This document shows, piece after piece, positions 23,188-31,673 of a DNA stretch of 64,000 nucleotides. Position 1 is the stretch's first letter. Each line of letters opens with the position of its first letter. This DNA is from Paenibacillus glycanilyticus. Lineage in GTDB: Bacteria > Bacillota > Bacilli > Paenibacillales > Paenibacillaceae. The stretch covers positions 299,735-363,734 of the forward strand of contig NZ_BSSQ01000005.1 of assembly GCF_030161375.1 (NCBI RefSeq), read 5' to 3'. The translations under genes were made by a program, and so were the position numbers. The notes beneath the pieces are model-generated. The model had not been told where the DNA came from. It searched no databases and worked only from the letters and a program-made list of their open reading frames with translations.

Positions 23188-24171
23188 CTACACAGCCGTC
23201 TGCTTGACGGATTTGCGGTAGTGGAGCCTAACGAGCCGCAATCTTTCATACAGTACATCCATCTGCTTCTCCTTCAAGCTATCCTCCCCGTACACGCGCT
23301 GAAGCACGGGTTTCAAATAACGGTCTCCGGCCTGACGGAACGTCTCCCAGATCAACTCCCGCTCCGTGTCCGGCATATCCGCGAGCTCCCTTGCGATCAG
23401 CGGCTCGAAATCGTAACCTTCCGTTTCCAGCTGCTCGATACGGTCCATAATTTCCCTACGGGGCAATTCGAGCTCGGATTGCAGCTCTTCCATTGAACCG
23501 CCTTCAAATACAAAACTCAAAATCCGTTTTTTCTGCTGCTGGCGAATCATATCGTTTTTGTATCTGGCTTCCTTTTGCTTGTACATCCATTGCCTATAGG
23601 CTGAAGCTTCCAGCTTCTCGGCAACCCATTTGAGCGGAAACTCGGTCTCACGGCTGTATTGCAATGTAATTTCGAGGAGCTCCTGACCATATAACGCATG
23701 TTTTTGCGAGCCCCAGCCCGGGATTTGCAACAGCTCTTCATTCGTGAAAGGGACAAAAGCGCTAATCATCCAGAGCATCCGGTTCGTAGCAACGAGATAA
23801 GCGGAGCGTTTCTCGGACACGGCTTTCTTGCGCCGCCATTCGCGAAGCGCTTCGAAGAGTTCCTGCTTCGCGTGAAGTTCGCCGTAACATTGCAACATGG
23901 ACAAGAAGCTGCCGGCTCCTCCCCGCTTCTCCTCCAGCATGCCATCCACGACCGGCGTATAACCTTCGCCCATTTTGACAGCAATCCCATGGCGGAATCC
24001 AATCATCATCTCTTGCCAGGAAGTGCCTTCAAACCAGCTAACCGCCTCTTGCGATCCTTCCGACCATAGAACGGCCCAAATTCCGTCTCTCTCGCAGATC
24101 GACAGCTTTGCGCTTACGATCGCCCCATTGTCCGAAGGCTTCTCAAAGGTGTTCAAAAAAACGATTTGCAT
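23188..24171 (-). CDS. HRDC-domain protein, function unknown
   Basis: 327 residues. Residues about 100-180 fit an HRDC helical bundle (ELFEALREWRRKKAVSEKRSAYLVATNRML, written here only as its position, with VPFTNEELLQIPGWG as the closing loop). Residues 215-280 look like a winged helix/RQC-like unit (FEGGSMEELQSELELPRREIMDRIEQLE). HRDC domains bind nucleic acid in RecQ and RNase D, but no helicase or nuclease motif is present. The first 90 residues hold a possible beta domain. Alone; preceded by an oddly placed terminator hairpin at 24223-24266. Confidence 0.72.
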   Translation of the reverse strand: MQIVFLNTFEKPSDNGAIVSAKLSICERDGIWAVLWSEGSQEAVSWFEGTSWQEMMIGFRHGIAVKMGEGYTPVVDGMLEEKRGGAGSFLSMLQCYGELHAKQELFEALREWRRKKAVSEKRSAYLVATNRMLWMISAFVPFTNEELLQIPGWGSQKHALYGQELLEITLQYSRETEFPLKWVAEKLEASAYRQWMYKQKEARYKNDMIRQQQKKRILSFVFEGGSMEELQSELELPRREIMDRIEQLETEGYDFEPLIARELADMPDTERELIWETFRQAGDRYLKPVLQRVYGEDSLKEKQMDVLYERLRLVRLHYRKSVKQTAV

Positions 24172-24222
24172 ACCTGCTCACTCCTCTAATCGCGTATTTA
24201 ATCCCTTCGAAAAAGACCGGAA

Positions 24223-24266
24223 CAAAAAAAAGCACCCCTCCTGCAAAATTTGCAAGAGAGGTGCTT
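24223..24266 (-). terminator. Terminator-like hairpin upstream of the HRDC gene
   Basis: Stem AGCACCTCTC / GAGGGGTGCT with inner TGCAAA/TTTGCA pairing (24231-24265), followed leftwards by eight T residues. It lies about 50 bases before the HRDC start and no leftward gene precedes it, so it could be an attenuator or end a short RNA. Confidence 0.7.
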
Positions 24267-24316
24267 CCTCACGTTCGGTTTATTCGATTAATTCAATGCT
24301 ATCATAACCAAATCTT

Positions 24317-24344
24317 TCTTACAAGCGTTTTCTTATTGTATAAT
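24317..24344 (+). promoter_or_regulatory. Candidate promoter for the DUF3055 gene
   Basis: Perfect TATAAT at 24339-24344; the -35 side (TTCTTA, 24316-24321, 17-base spacer) is weak. It lies 32 bases before the ATG at 24376. Confidence 0.5.
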
Positions 24345-24375
24345 GTGTGGAAACGAAAACGTGGAGGCTTTACTT

Positions 24376-24672
24376 ATGCTGCTGCCAGATTATGATTTTA
24401 TGTCCGATACAACGGAAGAGACTTCGACTCGATTTGTGACGTTTATTACGCCAAGCCTGAAACGGTTTGACCTTGCGGTTATGTCCACGGCAAGATTTTA
24501 TGGCAAGAAGCTGATTACCGATTTGCAAGCAGGACGCACGGCTATTATCGGTCCGGATGACCTCGAAGAGGAGGGTTATCTGGAACATACGTTTAAGATC
24601 AGCGAAGAAGAAGCGGCCGAACTTGCCCAGTTTTTATATTTTGTAGTAGGAACGGTGAATTTTACCGATTGA
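24376..24672 (+). CDS. DUF3055 family protein
   Basis: 98 residues. The pattern TEETSTRFVTFITPSLKRFDLAV, YGKKLITDLQAGRTAIIGPDDLEEEGYL and the acidic SEEEAAELAQFLYFVVG end match the DUF3055 family found across Bacillaceae (positions 10-95). No function is known. ATG 24376 is preceded by GTGGAGG; an ATG at 24343 lies at the promoter -10 and is not likely. The next small gene follows after 58 bases. Confidence 0.85.
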   Translation: MLLPDYDFMSDTTEETSTRFVTFITPSLKRFDLAVMSTARFYGKKLITDLQAGRTAIIGPDDLEEEGYLEHTFKISEEEAAELAQFLYFVVGTVNFTD

Positions 24673-24730
24673 TGCTGGGAAAACTGAGAGGGCTAACGTA
24701 AACTTAAGCCATTTCAGGAGGAGATCTCGG

Positions 24731-24994
24731 TTGAATCGGTTTAATAGCGATGACCATACGGATTTGTCAACGGTTGAATCCCAGCGCAATGATCTTGCGC
24801 ATGAAGAGTTTCCGGACGGTTCCTACGGCTCCATCATTTCCGGGCCAACGGGCAAAAGCAGACCTTGGCGCAATGACCAACGTTCTTCCAAGCCGTATGG
24901 CTACGAGAACCGCTCACTGCACGAAGACCTGGGCCGTGATTATCCGGGCGACGACGATTACGGCTCGTTCCCGGATGCCATGGATGAACCATAA
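24731..24994 (+). CDS. Small hydrophilic protein, function unknown
   Basis: 87 residues, start TTG behind AGGAGGAGA. Composition is Asp/Ser/Gly/Arg/Tyr-rich (PYGYENRSLHEDLGRDYPG), probably disordered, with no cysteine or membrane segment. It ends just before a strong terminator and may be co-transcribed with the DUF3055 gene. Not recognised. Confidence 0.65.
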   Translation: MNRFNSDDHTDLSTVESQRNDLAHEEFPDGSYGSIISGPTGKSRPWRNDQRSSKPYGYENRSLHEDLGRDYPGDDDYGSFPDAMDEP

Positions 24995-25007
24995 TAGAAT
25001 GAAATGA

Positions 25008-25039
25008 ACAAAACCCCGGCCAGAATTGGCCGGGGTTTT
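25008..25039. terminator. Bidirectional terminator
   Basis: AAACCCCGGCCA (25011-25022) pairs with TGGCCGGGGTTT (25027-25038), loop of 4; serves the small plus-strand gene and the converging exonuclease gene. Confidence 0.93.
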
Positions 25040-25041
25040 CA

Positions 25042-25899
25042 TTATCCGATGATTTTAAGGAATGAGGACAGACGATATTTTTCAAATACAACTTCCGCTT
25101 CCGCCGGAATGCTCCAAATGCATTCCTCCAGGCTGCAGGCTACCGGCACTTCAATGTTGATCCGCGCCAGCGTCCGGGACAAATGCAGCATGTCGAGATC
25201 GGCTTCAATCTTCGCTTTTACGCTTTTGGACAAGGAGTCCAGATTGCCCAAAATGCCGTCGATCGACTCGAATTCTTGAAGCAGCTTCAGCGCTGTTTTC
25301 TCGCCAATGCCTTTGACGCCAGGGTAGTTATCGCTCGTATCGCCCGTCAGGCCCTTCATCTCAACCACCTGGAATGGATGAATGCCTTTATCTTCCTTAA
25401 GGAATCCTAGATCATATACCGCATAGTTGCCGCGGCCTTTCTTCATGATGACAACGTGTATGCGCTCGTCAACAAGCTGCAGCATATCTTGGTCGCCCGT
25501 CAAAATGTACACATGAGCCATCTCGCTTAGTTGCTTCGACACGGTCCCGATGCAATCGTCCGCTTCGTAACCTTCAATCCCGATGTTCGGAATGCCCAGT
25601 GCGGCTACGATATCTTTTACGAGCGAGAATTGCGGGATTAAATCTTCCGGGGCTTCCGGACGGTTTGCCTTGTAATTCGAATACATTTCGGTACGAAACG
25701 TCTTGCTCCCCATATCCCAGCAGCAAGCGACGTGTGTCGGCTGGAATTGCTCAACCGCGTCAAACAGATATTGCATAAAGCCATAAATGGCATTGGTCGG
25801 CGTACCGTCGGCCATTCGTCTAACGCTGTATTGCTGGGCAAAAAAAGCACGGAACAACAAAGCCATTCCGTCTACGATAAGAATTTTATTTTCATTCAT
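25042..25899 (-). CDS. ypcP: 5'-3' exonuclease (flap endonuclease domain), YpcP-like
   Basis: 285 residues, equal to the stand-alone form of the DNA polymerase I 5' nuclease. Motifs: LIVDGMALLFRAFF (metal Asp near residue 10), the CWDMGSKTFRTEMYSNYKANR arch region (about residues 60-80), EGYEADDCIG, LTGDQDMLQLV and GDTSDNYPGVKGIGEKTA (acidic metal sites plus helix-hairpin-helix). It removes RNA primers and flaps in replication and repair. Single gene, sharing a terminator with its convergent neighbour. Confidence 0.93.
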   Translation of the reverse strand: MNENKILIVDGMALLFRAFFAQQYSVRRMADGTPTNAIYGFMQYLFDAVEQFQPTHVACCWDMGSKTFRTEMYSNYKANRPEAPEDLIPQFSLVKDIVAALGIPNIGIEGYEADDCIGTVSKQLSEMAHVYILTGDQDMLQLVDERIHVVIMKKGRGNYAVYDLGFLKEDKGIHPFQVVEMKGLTGDTSDNYPGVKGIGEKTALKLLQEFESIDGILGNLDSLSKSVKAKIEADLDMLHLSRTLARINIEVPVACSLEECIWSIPAEAEVVFEKYRLSSFLKIIG

Positions 25900-25969
25900 T
25901 AGGAGGCCATCCTCTACTCATAATATAAAACTATTGTACATTAGTTTGGGCGCTCGTTGTTATGCAAAA

Positions 25970-26330
25970 AGCTGGCATTGTTCGCTTAGGTCGCATTCAC
26001 TGGGCAAGGGAATGTTCATTAAACCTAGCTTCGCCGCGTTCACTGCGTAAGGGAATATTCTTAAAAATGACGTCGCCGTGTTCACTGCGTAAGAGAATAT
26101 TCTTTCAATCGCTGTTGCGTCCAGATTCTTTGAACAATCGGACTAAGGTCCGAATCCGGACACAAAGGCGAGCGCTACGCTTTTTCAAGAACATTCCCTT
26201 ACTCCGCTCACCCACTCCGCTATTCAAGAATATCCCCTTACTTCGCTCACCCGCTCCGCTGTTCAAGAACATTGCCTTGCTCCGTTCCTTCGCTCCCGGC
26301 TCACTTGCCACCGCATAAAGACGAGACCCA
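25970..26330. repeat. Nested inverted-repeat zone around element copy E
   Basis: Left of copy E there are three tandem arms of the type TTCACTGCGTAAGGGAATATTC (near 25995, 26038 and 26081), and right of it three inverted counterparts of the type TTCAAGAACATTCCCTTACTCC (near 26184, 26224 and 26263). The region could fold into one long stem or several alternative ones. No open frame is convincing here. Confidence 0.75.
26089..26202. repeat. Dispersed palindromic element, copy E
   Basis: 114 bp. Outer arms 26089-26104 and 26187-26202 (16 bp with two mismatches), conserved strips TCAATCGCTGTTG and CAAAGGCGAGCGCTACG, middle arms GTCCAGATTC / GAATCCGGAC and apical CGGAC-TAAG-GTCCG. Confidence 0.78.
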
Positions 26331-26347
26331 ACCATGTACATATCGGT

Positions 26348-26471
26348 GGGCCACAGTCCATCACTCAATTCCCGAGTGATGGTAACTAGTGAGGATCCAT
26401 TACTCGTATTCCGAGTGATGACATATAGAGAGCTGCCATCACACAGGTTGTCGAGTGATGGAGTATGGCCC
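26348..26471. repeat. Three tandem CCATCACTC hairpins inside one larger stem
   Basis: Hairpins at 26358-26382 (CCATCACTC / GAGTGATGG), 26397-26420 and 26436-26461, each a variant of the same 9-bp arm; GGGCCA at 26348 and TGGCCC at 26466 close the set. No coding frame. Confidence 0.75.
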
Positions 26472-26494
26472 CTTAGATTGCTGGACGAAGCGAA

Positions 26495-26609
26495 GCAAGC
26501 CAATACTCTGGAGAAGCCCCGCGTTCGCTTTTGTCCCCAAATTTCATCCGCTAGCGGATTACAAACAAGAAATTTGGGGACAATGGCGATCGGAAGAGTA
26601 TTGGCTTGC
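26495..26609. repeat. Dispersed palindromic element, copy C (best preserved)
   Basis: 115 bp. Outer arms 14 of 14 complementary (26495-26508, 26596-26609); strips CTGGAGAAG..GCGTTCGCTTTTG and CAATGGCGATCGGAAGA; middle arms GTCCCCAAATTTC / GAAATTTGGGGAC; apical palindrome ATCCGCTAGCGGAT. Confidence 0.85.
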
Positions 26610-26629
26610 ATAGTGCCGCATCGCAACGA

Positions 26630-27823
26630 TTATCCTTTTATAAACGCACCAATACGCCCAGCCGCCACAAGCAACCGTGCTTCGTCTTCGACCAGCGCAA
26701 TCCGCACGTATCCTTCGCCTTCGCTGCCAAACGCCACACCCGGAATGACAACTACTCCAGTCGCATCCAGCAGTCCGCGGGCGAACTCGCGCGAGGTCCA
26801 TGTTGTGCCGTCGCTGCGTTTAGGCAGCTTTGCCCAGATGAACATCGTTGCTTTGGGCTTATCCACGGCCCAGCCCTCTGCCGCCAAGGCGTCGATAAAT
26901 TTATCACGCCGCTGTTCATATAATACGCCTGCTTTAGGCGGAGCAGAAGGAGACATAGCTTCCTGCAATGCAGCTACGCCCGCTTCCTGTACGACGCGAA
27001 ATACGCCGTAATCAATGTTTTCCTTCAGCTCCCGAAGCGCTCCAACAGCATCGCGATTGCCTGCGAGGAAGCCGATTCGGCAACCCGCCATATTAAAGCT
27101 TTTGGATAAGGAATGGAATTCTACCGCACTTTCCAGAGCACCCGGTACAGCCAATATACTTGGCGGTTCATGGCCGTCGAAAGCCATTTCCGAATAAGCC
27201 GCGTCATGTACGACCAATACGCCATATTGTTGTGCCTTGGCAAGGAGACGTTCAAAGAAAGCAAGATCGACTACCGTTGACACCGGATTGCCCGGGTAGT
27301 TCAGCAAAATAAATTTTGCGCGCTGCCACACGTCTTCCGGCACCGATTCCAGATCCGGAAGGAATTGATTCTCTTCCTTCAATGGCAGCAAATAAGGCTC
27401 AACGCCGGCTAATGCTAACGCAGCGGTATATATCGGGTAACCAGGATTAGGTACGATTACTACATCGCCAGGATTGCATAACGACATCGCCAGATGGGAC
27501 AAGCCGTCCTGCGAGCCCATCAGGGAAACTAATTCATGAGCGGGATCAAGTTTTACACCGAACCTGTGCTCCATCCATGCCGCGGCCTGCTGCCGGAATG
27601 CCGGACTGCCATGCGTGCCCGGATACGAATACATATCTGTACGAAGCGCCGCTTCGCTAAGCGCTTTTCTTACAGCTTCGGTAGGCGGCTTATCCGGACT
27701 TCCTATGCTCAGATTAATAATATCCCTGCCGCTATCCGCAGCTTCCTTCATCCACTCCGCTACCTCTGCGAAGATGGACGAACCGAGCTGCGACAAACGT
27801 TCCGATCGCCACGGTTTGCTCAT
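26630..27823 (-). CDS. PLP-dependent aminotransferase, DapL/AlaT-like
   Basis: 397 residues, class I fold. NLSIGSPDKPP at the N terminus, YPGTHGSPAFR, NYPGNPVS (PLP Asn), VVHDAAYSEM (Asp, Tyr) and HSLSKSFNMAGCRIGF with the Schiff-base Lys; the ending YVRIALVEDE carries the substrate Arg. The SLSKSFNMAG(C/W)R pattern is frequent in LL-diaminopimelate aminotransferase-like enzymes, so lysine/cell-wall precursor synthesis is a possibility, but alanine or aspartate specificity is not excluded. Five bases behind the YusI-like gene, in the operon 29769-26630. Confidence 0.9.
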   Translation of the reverse strand: MSKPWRSERLSQLGSSIFAEVAEWMKEAADSGRDIINLSIGSPDKPPTEAVRKALSEAALRTDMYSYPGTHGSPAFRQQAAAWMEHRFGVKLDPAHELVSLMGSQDGLSHLAMSLCNPGDVVIVPNPGYPIYTAALALAGVEPYLLPLKEENQFLPDLESVPEDVWQRAKFILLNYPGNPVSTVVDLAFFERLLAKAQQYGVLVVHDAAYSEMAFDGHEPPSILAVPGALESAVEFHSLSKSFNMAGCRIGFLAGNRDAVGALRELKENIDYGVFRVVQEAGVAALQEAMSPSAPPKAGVLYEQRRDKFIDALAAEGWAVDKPKATMFIWAKLPKRSDGTTWTSREFARGLLDATGVVVIPGVAFGSEGEGYVRIALVEDEARLLVAAGRIGAFIKG

Positions 27824-27827
27824 GACC

Positions 27828-28190
27828 TCACCCGTTCCATTCTTGCTCGTATTGTTCTTCCTTGTAGCCCAATGTTACTTTGTTGCCGTCGGTTACAATC
27901 GGCCGTTTGATCAGCATGCCGTTAGAAGCAAGCAACTCCAGCTTCTCGTCTTCATTCATCCCGGCAAGCTTGTCCTTGAGGCCAAGCGCCTTATACACTT
28001 CTCCGGATGTGTTGAAAAACTTTTTGAGCTCCAGTCCGCTGTTCGCAAGAAGCACCTTCAGATCAGCAGGGGTTGGCGTCTCTTCCACAATGTGCTTGAG
28101 CTCCAGCTCATGTCCTTTTGCCTGCAAGGACTTCACCGCTTGGCGGCATGTACCGCATTTCGGATATTGATATATCGTTAACTTACTCAT
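27828..28190 (-). CDS. ArsC/Spx-family thioredoxin-fold protein, YusI-like
   Basis: 120 residues. N terminus TIYQYPKCGTCRQAVKSL carries a CGTC redox pair at residues 13-16, followed by the ArsC-family RP segment (LIKRPIVTDGNKVTLGY). The family covers arsenate reductases and Spx-type regulators; this subgroup lacks proof of either function. There are no ars genes around it. Part of a four-gene leftward run with pseudouridine synthase upstream and aminotransferase downstream. Confidence 0.85.
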   Translation of the reverse strand: MSKLTIYQYPKCGTCRQAVKSLQAKGHELELKHIVEETPTPADLKVLLANSGLELKKFFNTSGEVYKALGLKDKLAGMNEDEKLELLASNGMLIKRPIVTDGNKVTLGYKEEQYEQEWNG

Positions 28191-28240
28191 CTGGTTAAAA
28201 TCCTCCTGTATGTTGTATAACGGACGTCTTTGTATTCGTG

Positions 28241-29191
28241 TTAAACCTCGTTCAACACTTGCTCCAGCTTGACGAGTTCAGGCGGCAATGCCGCTGTCCA
28301 TTCAATCCATTCCTTGGTCATCGGATGCGTCAAGCCAAGCGTCTCGGCGTGCAAAGCCTGGCGTCCGGCGGCTGATTCCCAATCCTCGTGCTTGCCTGCC
28401 AGCAGGCCATACATCGCATCGCCAATTAGCGGACAGCCGATATGCTTCATATGGACGCGGATCTGATGTGTCCGGCCGGTCTCCAGCTTAAGGCGCACCT
28501 TGGAGGCCAGGCCTTGTCCAAATGCAGCCGCCGTCTTGTAATGCGTTACCGAAGGATAACCTTCAGGGGTCACAATCCGTACATGTGGGTCAACGGGATC
28601 GCGGTCAATCGGGGCATCTACCGTGCCGTCTGCGGGAGACGGTACTCCGTACACGTACGCGCAATACATTTTCATAATGGTGCCGGCCTGCAGCTGTTCC
28701 GATAACTGCTGGTGGATATATGGATTTTTTGCGATAACGACAAGCCCCGACGTATCTTCATCAAGCCGGTGCACGGGGCGGAAGCGGACCCGCTCCCCCT
28801 GCATCTGCCAATGATGCACAATGCCATTGGCGAGCGTATTCGTGTAATGTCCTTTGGTCGGATGAACGATGATTCCCGCCGGCTTATTCACCACCAGCAA
28901 ATAATCATCTTCAAACACAATGGATAGAGGAAGCTCCTGCGGCAAAATATCTTCGGATACTTCTTCCTCCATCCGAATGGCGACCTGGTCTCCCTCCGCT
29001 ACCTTGGCCGTCGTATACGCTCTAACGCCATTAATGGTTATCCCATACTCCGTCAGCTTCAGCCGCGACAGAAGCGAGCGCGAGACGCCAAGCTTGCGCT
29101 CCAGCACCGTTCTGACATCTTTCCCGGCCATCTCTGCGCCAACCTCGACGCAAAGCGCTTTGTAATAACCGTCCATATCGGGTGCCGTCAT
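28241..29191 (-). CDS. RluA-family RNA pseudouridine synthase
   Basis: Isomerises uridine to pseudouridine in rRNA or tRNA. 316 residues: an S4 RNA-binding domain (about 18-80, VRTVLERKLGVSRSLLSRL), then the catalytic domain with NKPAGIIVHPT, HRLDEDTSGLVV (catalytic Asp) and RLKLETGRTHQIRVH. The HRLDxxTSG form identifies the RluA/C/D group. The ATG overlaps the stop of the adenosyltransferase gene; an in-frame ATG at 29176 is an alternative start. Target site unknown. Confidence 0.93.
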   Translation of the reverse strand: MTAPDMDGYYKALCVEVGAEMAGKDVRTVLERKLGVSRSLLSRLKLTEYGITINGVRAYTTAKVAEGDQVAIRMEEEVSEDILPQELPLSIVFEDDYLLVVNKPAGIIVHPTKGHYTNTLANGIVHHWQMQGERVRFRPVHRLDEDTSGLVVIAKNPYIHQQLSEQLQAGTIMKMYCAYVYGVPSPADGTVDAPIDRDPVDPHVRIVTPEGYPSVTHYKTAAAFGQGLASKVRLKLETGRTHQIRVHMKHIGCPLIGDAMYGLLAGKHEDWESAAGRQALHAETLGLTHPMTKEWIEWTAALPPELVKLEQVLNEV

Positions 29192-29769
29192 TTGGACTTC
29201 TTGCGGAACACTTCCGCGCTCCGTACATATTCCGTATCCGGTACGCCAAGCTTCGCATTAGCCGCTCTTGCCGCAGCGAAGAAAAAGTCCGACAACCGGT
29301 TCAAATATTTCTGAACCTCCGGATTCGCCGGATTTGCCGGATGCTCGGCAGCGAGCGTCACCACTCGGCGTTCCGCGCGGCGGCATACCGTTCGGCATAC
29401 ATGCAGCAGCGCCGATACCGGACTGCCTCCCGGCAATATAAATCTCGTAATCTCAGGCGCTTCTTCCGTATAGCGGTCAATCAGCGCCTCGAGTCTTGCC
29501 GCGCCTTCCTCCGTCACTTTCAAATGGGCTCCCGGACTTGCATAAGCCAGATCAGAGCCGCAGTCAAACAATTCCTGCATAATGTCCACAAGCTGATCCG
29601 CCATCTCTTCCAGCTGTTCGTGTTTTGCGGCTTCCGCAGCCGCCTGCCCGACAAAAGCATTAAGCTCGTCAATGGTTCCGTAAGCTTCGACGCGAATATC
29701 GTCTTTCCGTACCCGGCCGCCAATTAGCGAAGTTTGCCCTTTATCTCCCGTACGCGTATATATTTTCAT
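29188..29769 (-). CDS. Cob(I)alamin adenosyltransferase, PduO type
   Basis: Makes adenosylcobalamin from cob(I)alamin and ATP. 193 residues from MKIYTRTGDKGQTSL, the family start and ATP-binding loop; the VEAYGTIDELNAFVG segment, FILPGGSP and CRTVCRRAERRVV helix with the RxxxRR pattern complete it. An upstream in-frame start at 29883 would add 38 residues unlike the family and runs through the previous gene's terminator, so I reject it. First gene of a leftward operon; no other cobalamin genes are visible. Confidence 0.92.
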   Translation of the reverse strand: MKIYTRTGDKGQTSLIGGRVRKDDIRVEAYGTIDELNAFVGQAAAEAAKHEQLEEMADQLVDIMQELFDCGSDLAYASPGAHLKVTEEGAARLEALIDRYTEEAPEITRFILPGGSPVSALLHVCRTVCRRAERRVVTLAAEHPANPANPEVQKYLNRLSDFFFAAARAANAKLGVPDTEYVRSAEVFRKKSK

Positions 29770-29846
29770 CCTTGATCCGCCCTTTCCCAGCAGGGTAATT
29801 CCTTTCACTATACCACAAATTAACTTGTCCGATTGAACAAGGCGCA

Positions 29847-29878
29847 CAAAAAACAGGCAGGGCGCGCCCTGCCTGTTC
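29847..29878 (-). terminator. Terminator of alaR-alaT
   Basis: A 24-bp perfect palindrome (29853-29876, ACAGGCAGGGCG and its mirror) followed leftwards by a T-run of six. Confidence 0.93.
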
Positions 29879-29894
29879 GTCACACATTCACGTA

Positions 29895-31103
29895 TTAGCC
29901 CTGCTTCAGCTTATGAACAAATTGCCCGATCCGGTCAAGCGCTTCTGTCAGTTGAGCAACCGAAGTTGCGTACGAACAGCGCAAATGCCCTTCGCCTCCA
30001 AGACCAAATACATCGCCCGGCACCGCGGCAACATTGCCTTCCTCCAGCAACCGTTGCGCGAATTGCTCGGAAGTAAGTCCAGTTGACGTAACCGACGGGA
30101 ACGCGTAAAACGCTCCTTCAGGCTCATGGCATTCGAGTCCAATCTGACGGAAGCCCTTCACGACAAGCCGTCTGCGCTGGTTGTAAGATTCCATCATACG
30201 GTCCTTTTCTTCCAGCCCATGCGGAGTGAGCGCTTCAAGCGCAGCGTATTGCGCCATAATCGGTGCGCACATCACGGTATATTGGTGGATCTTCAGCATG
30301 GCGCCAATCAGATCCTGATGGCCGCAAGCATACCCCATCCGCCAGCCTGTCATCGCAAAAGCTTTGGAGAAGCCGCTCACCAGAAGTGTCCGGTCCTTCA
30401 TGCCCGGCATCGCGGCAAAACTTACATGCTTCGAACCATAAGTAAGCTCGGCATAAATTTCGTCGGAAATGACGATCAGGTCGTTTTCTTCCACAACCTT
30501 TGCAATCGGCAGCCAGTCTTCGTACGTCATAATGCCGCCGGTTGGATTGCTCGGATAACATAAAATAAGAACTTTGGATTTAGGAGTAATCGCCGCACGC
30601 AGCGATTCCGCCTTCAGCTTGAAATTATCTTTCGCAAAGGTTTCAATGCCAACGGCTTTCCCGCCGCTAAGCGTCGTAATTGGCGAATAAGAAATATAAC
30701 ACGGTTCCGGAATAAGAATCTCGTCGCCAGGGCTGATGAGCGCCCGTAGCGCCAGATCAATCGCTTCGCTGCCCCCGACCGTAACGAGAACTTCATTCGC
30801 CGGATTATAAGGAACGGCAAACGAATCATTCAAATATTGCGCAATCGCTTCGCGCAGCTCGGGCATGCCCGCATTCGAAGTATATTGCGTTTTGCCTTTC
30901 TCCAGCGCGTACACGGCCGCATCGCGGACATGCCAAGGCGTTACGAAATCCGGTTCGCCTACGCCAAGCGTAATAACGTCCTTGCGGGTACTAACCAAAT
31001 CAAAAAAACGCCGGATGCCCGACGGCTTAATGCTCCGTGCAAGCGGCGATAAGTAATCAGCCATCGATTGGCGGTGATTGGATGTTACCTCGTCTTTAAT
31101 CAT
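29895..31103 (-). CDS. alaT: Alanine-type aminotransferase (AlaT/YugH-like)
   Basis: About 402 residues, class I PLP enzyme. TLGVGEPDFVTP, YTSNAGMPELREAI, CYPSNPTGG, ISDEIYAELTYG and SGFSKAFAMTGWRMGY (Schiff-base Lys) are in the expected order, and HLRCSYATS gives the substrate Arg. The gene follows an Lrp-type regulator by 12 bases, the arrangement of B. subtilis alaR-alaT (yugG-yugH), where AlaT makes alanine from pyruvate. This context is the main reason for the name. Start ATG 31103 behind AAAGGGTG. Confidence 0.88.
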   Translation of the reverse strand: MIKDEVTSNHRQSMADYLSPLARSIKPSGIRRFFDLVSTRKDVITLGVGEPDFVTPWHVRDAAVYALEKGKTQYTSNAGMPELREAIAQYLNDSFAVPYNPANEVLVTVGGSEAIDLALRALISPGDEILIPEPCYISYSPITTLSGGKAVGIETFAKDNFKLKAESLRAAITPKSKVLILCYPSNPTGGIMTYEDWLPIAKVVEENDLIVISDEIYAELTYGSKHVSFAAMPGMKDRTLLVSGFSKAFAMTGWRMGYACGHQDLIGAMLKIHQYTVMCAPIMAQYAALEALTPHGLEEKDRMMESYNQRRRLVVKGFRQIGLECHEPEGAFYAFPSVTSTGLTSEQFAQRLLEEGNVAAVPGDVFGLGGEGHLRCSYATSVAQLTEALDRIGQFVHKLKQG

Positions 31104-31115
31104 TGCCATCACCCT

Positions 31116-31607
31116 TTACGGCGAAATCATCAATCGATGGTCACCTTCATGCTCCTCGAAGATAATTCCGTCCTGTTTGTATTTTTTCAAAATGAAGTTT
31201 GTTTTTGTCGACAATACTTTGTCAATCGGCGACAATTTATTGGATACAAAAGAGGCAACCTCTTTCAAGTTTTTGCCTTCAATCTCGACAAGCAAGTCAT
31301 AAGCTCCGGACATCAGATAAACCGACTTCACTTCCGGATATAAGTATATGCGCTCGGCGATGCCTTCAAAGCCGCGCCCGCGCTCAGGCGTAATTTGAAC
31401 TTCGATCAGGGCGGTAACCTTCTCGTCATCCACCTTGCTCCAGTTCACGACTGTCGCATATTTAACGATGATATGTTCTTCTTCCATGTAGGCGATTGCC
31501 TGCTTTACGCTCTCAACCGGCTCATTTAACATGGCGGCGATCAGATCGGCGTCTCTGCGCGCATCTTCCTTGAGCAGCTCCAGCACTTTCAGCTGTAGTT
31601 CGTTCAT
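31116..31607 (-). CDS. alaR: Lrp/AsnC-family regulator (AlaR/YugG-like)
   Basis: 163 residues. Residues 1-50 are a winged helix-turn-helix (LKVLELLKEDARRDADLIAAMLN), and 65-140 a RAM ligand-binding/dimer domain (ALIEVQITPERGRGFEGIAE, VKSVYLMSGAYDLLVEIEGK). It probably senses alanine or another amino acid and controls the aminotransferase gene behind it. ATG 31607 has AAGGAG at 7 bases; an in-frame TTG at 31613 is too close. Confidence 0.9.
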   Translation of the reverse strand: MNELQLKVLELLKEDARRDADLIAAMLNEPVESVKQAIAYMEEEHIIVKYATVVNWSKVDDEKVTALIEVQITPERGRGFEGIAERIYLYPEVKSVYLMSGAYDLLVEIEGKNLKEVASFVSNKLSPIDKVLSTKTNFILKKYKQDGIIFEEHEGDHRLMISP

Positions 31608-31673
31608 CGTCAAACTCCTTCCAAAACTGCGGTTATGACAAATATTTTACAACGAATTAATGGTTACTGCAAA

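Noticed and set aside
29770..29883. Longer N terminus of the cobalamin adenosyltransferase
   Set aside because: It would pass through the alaT terminator, and the family starts at MKIYTRTGDKG with position 29769.
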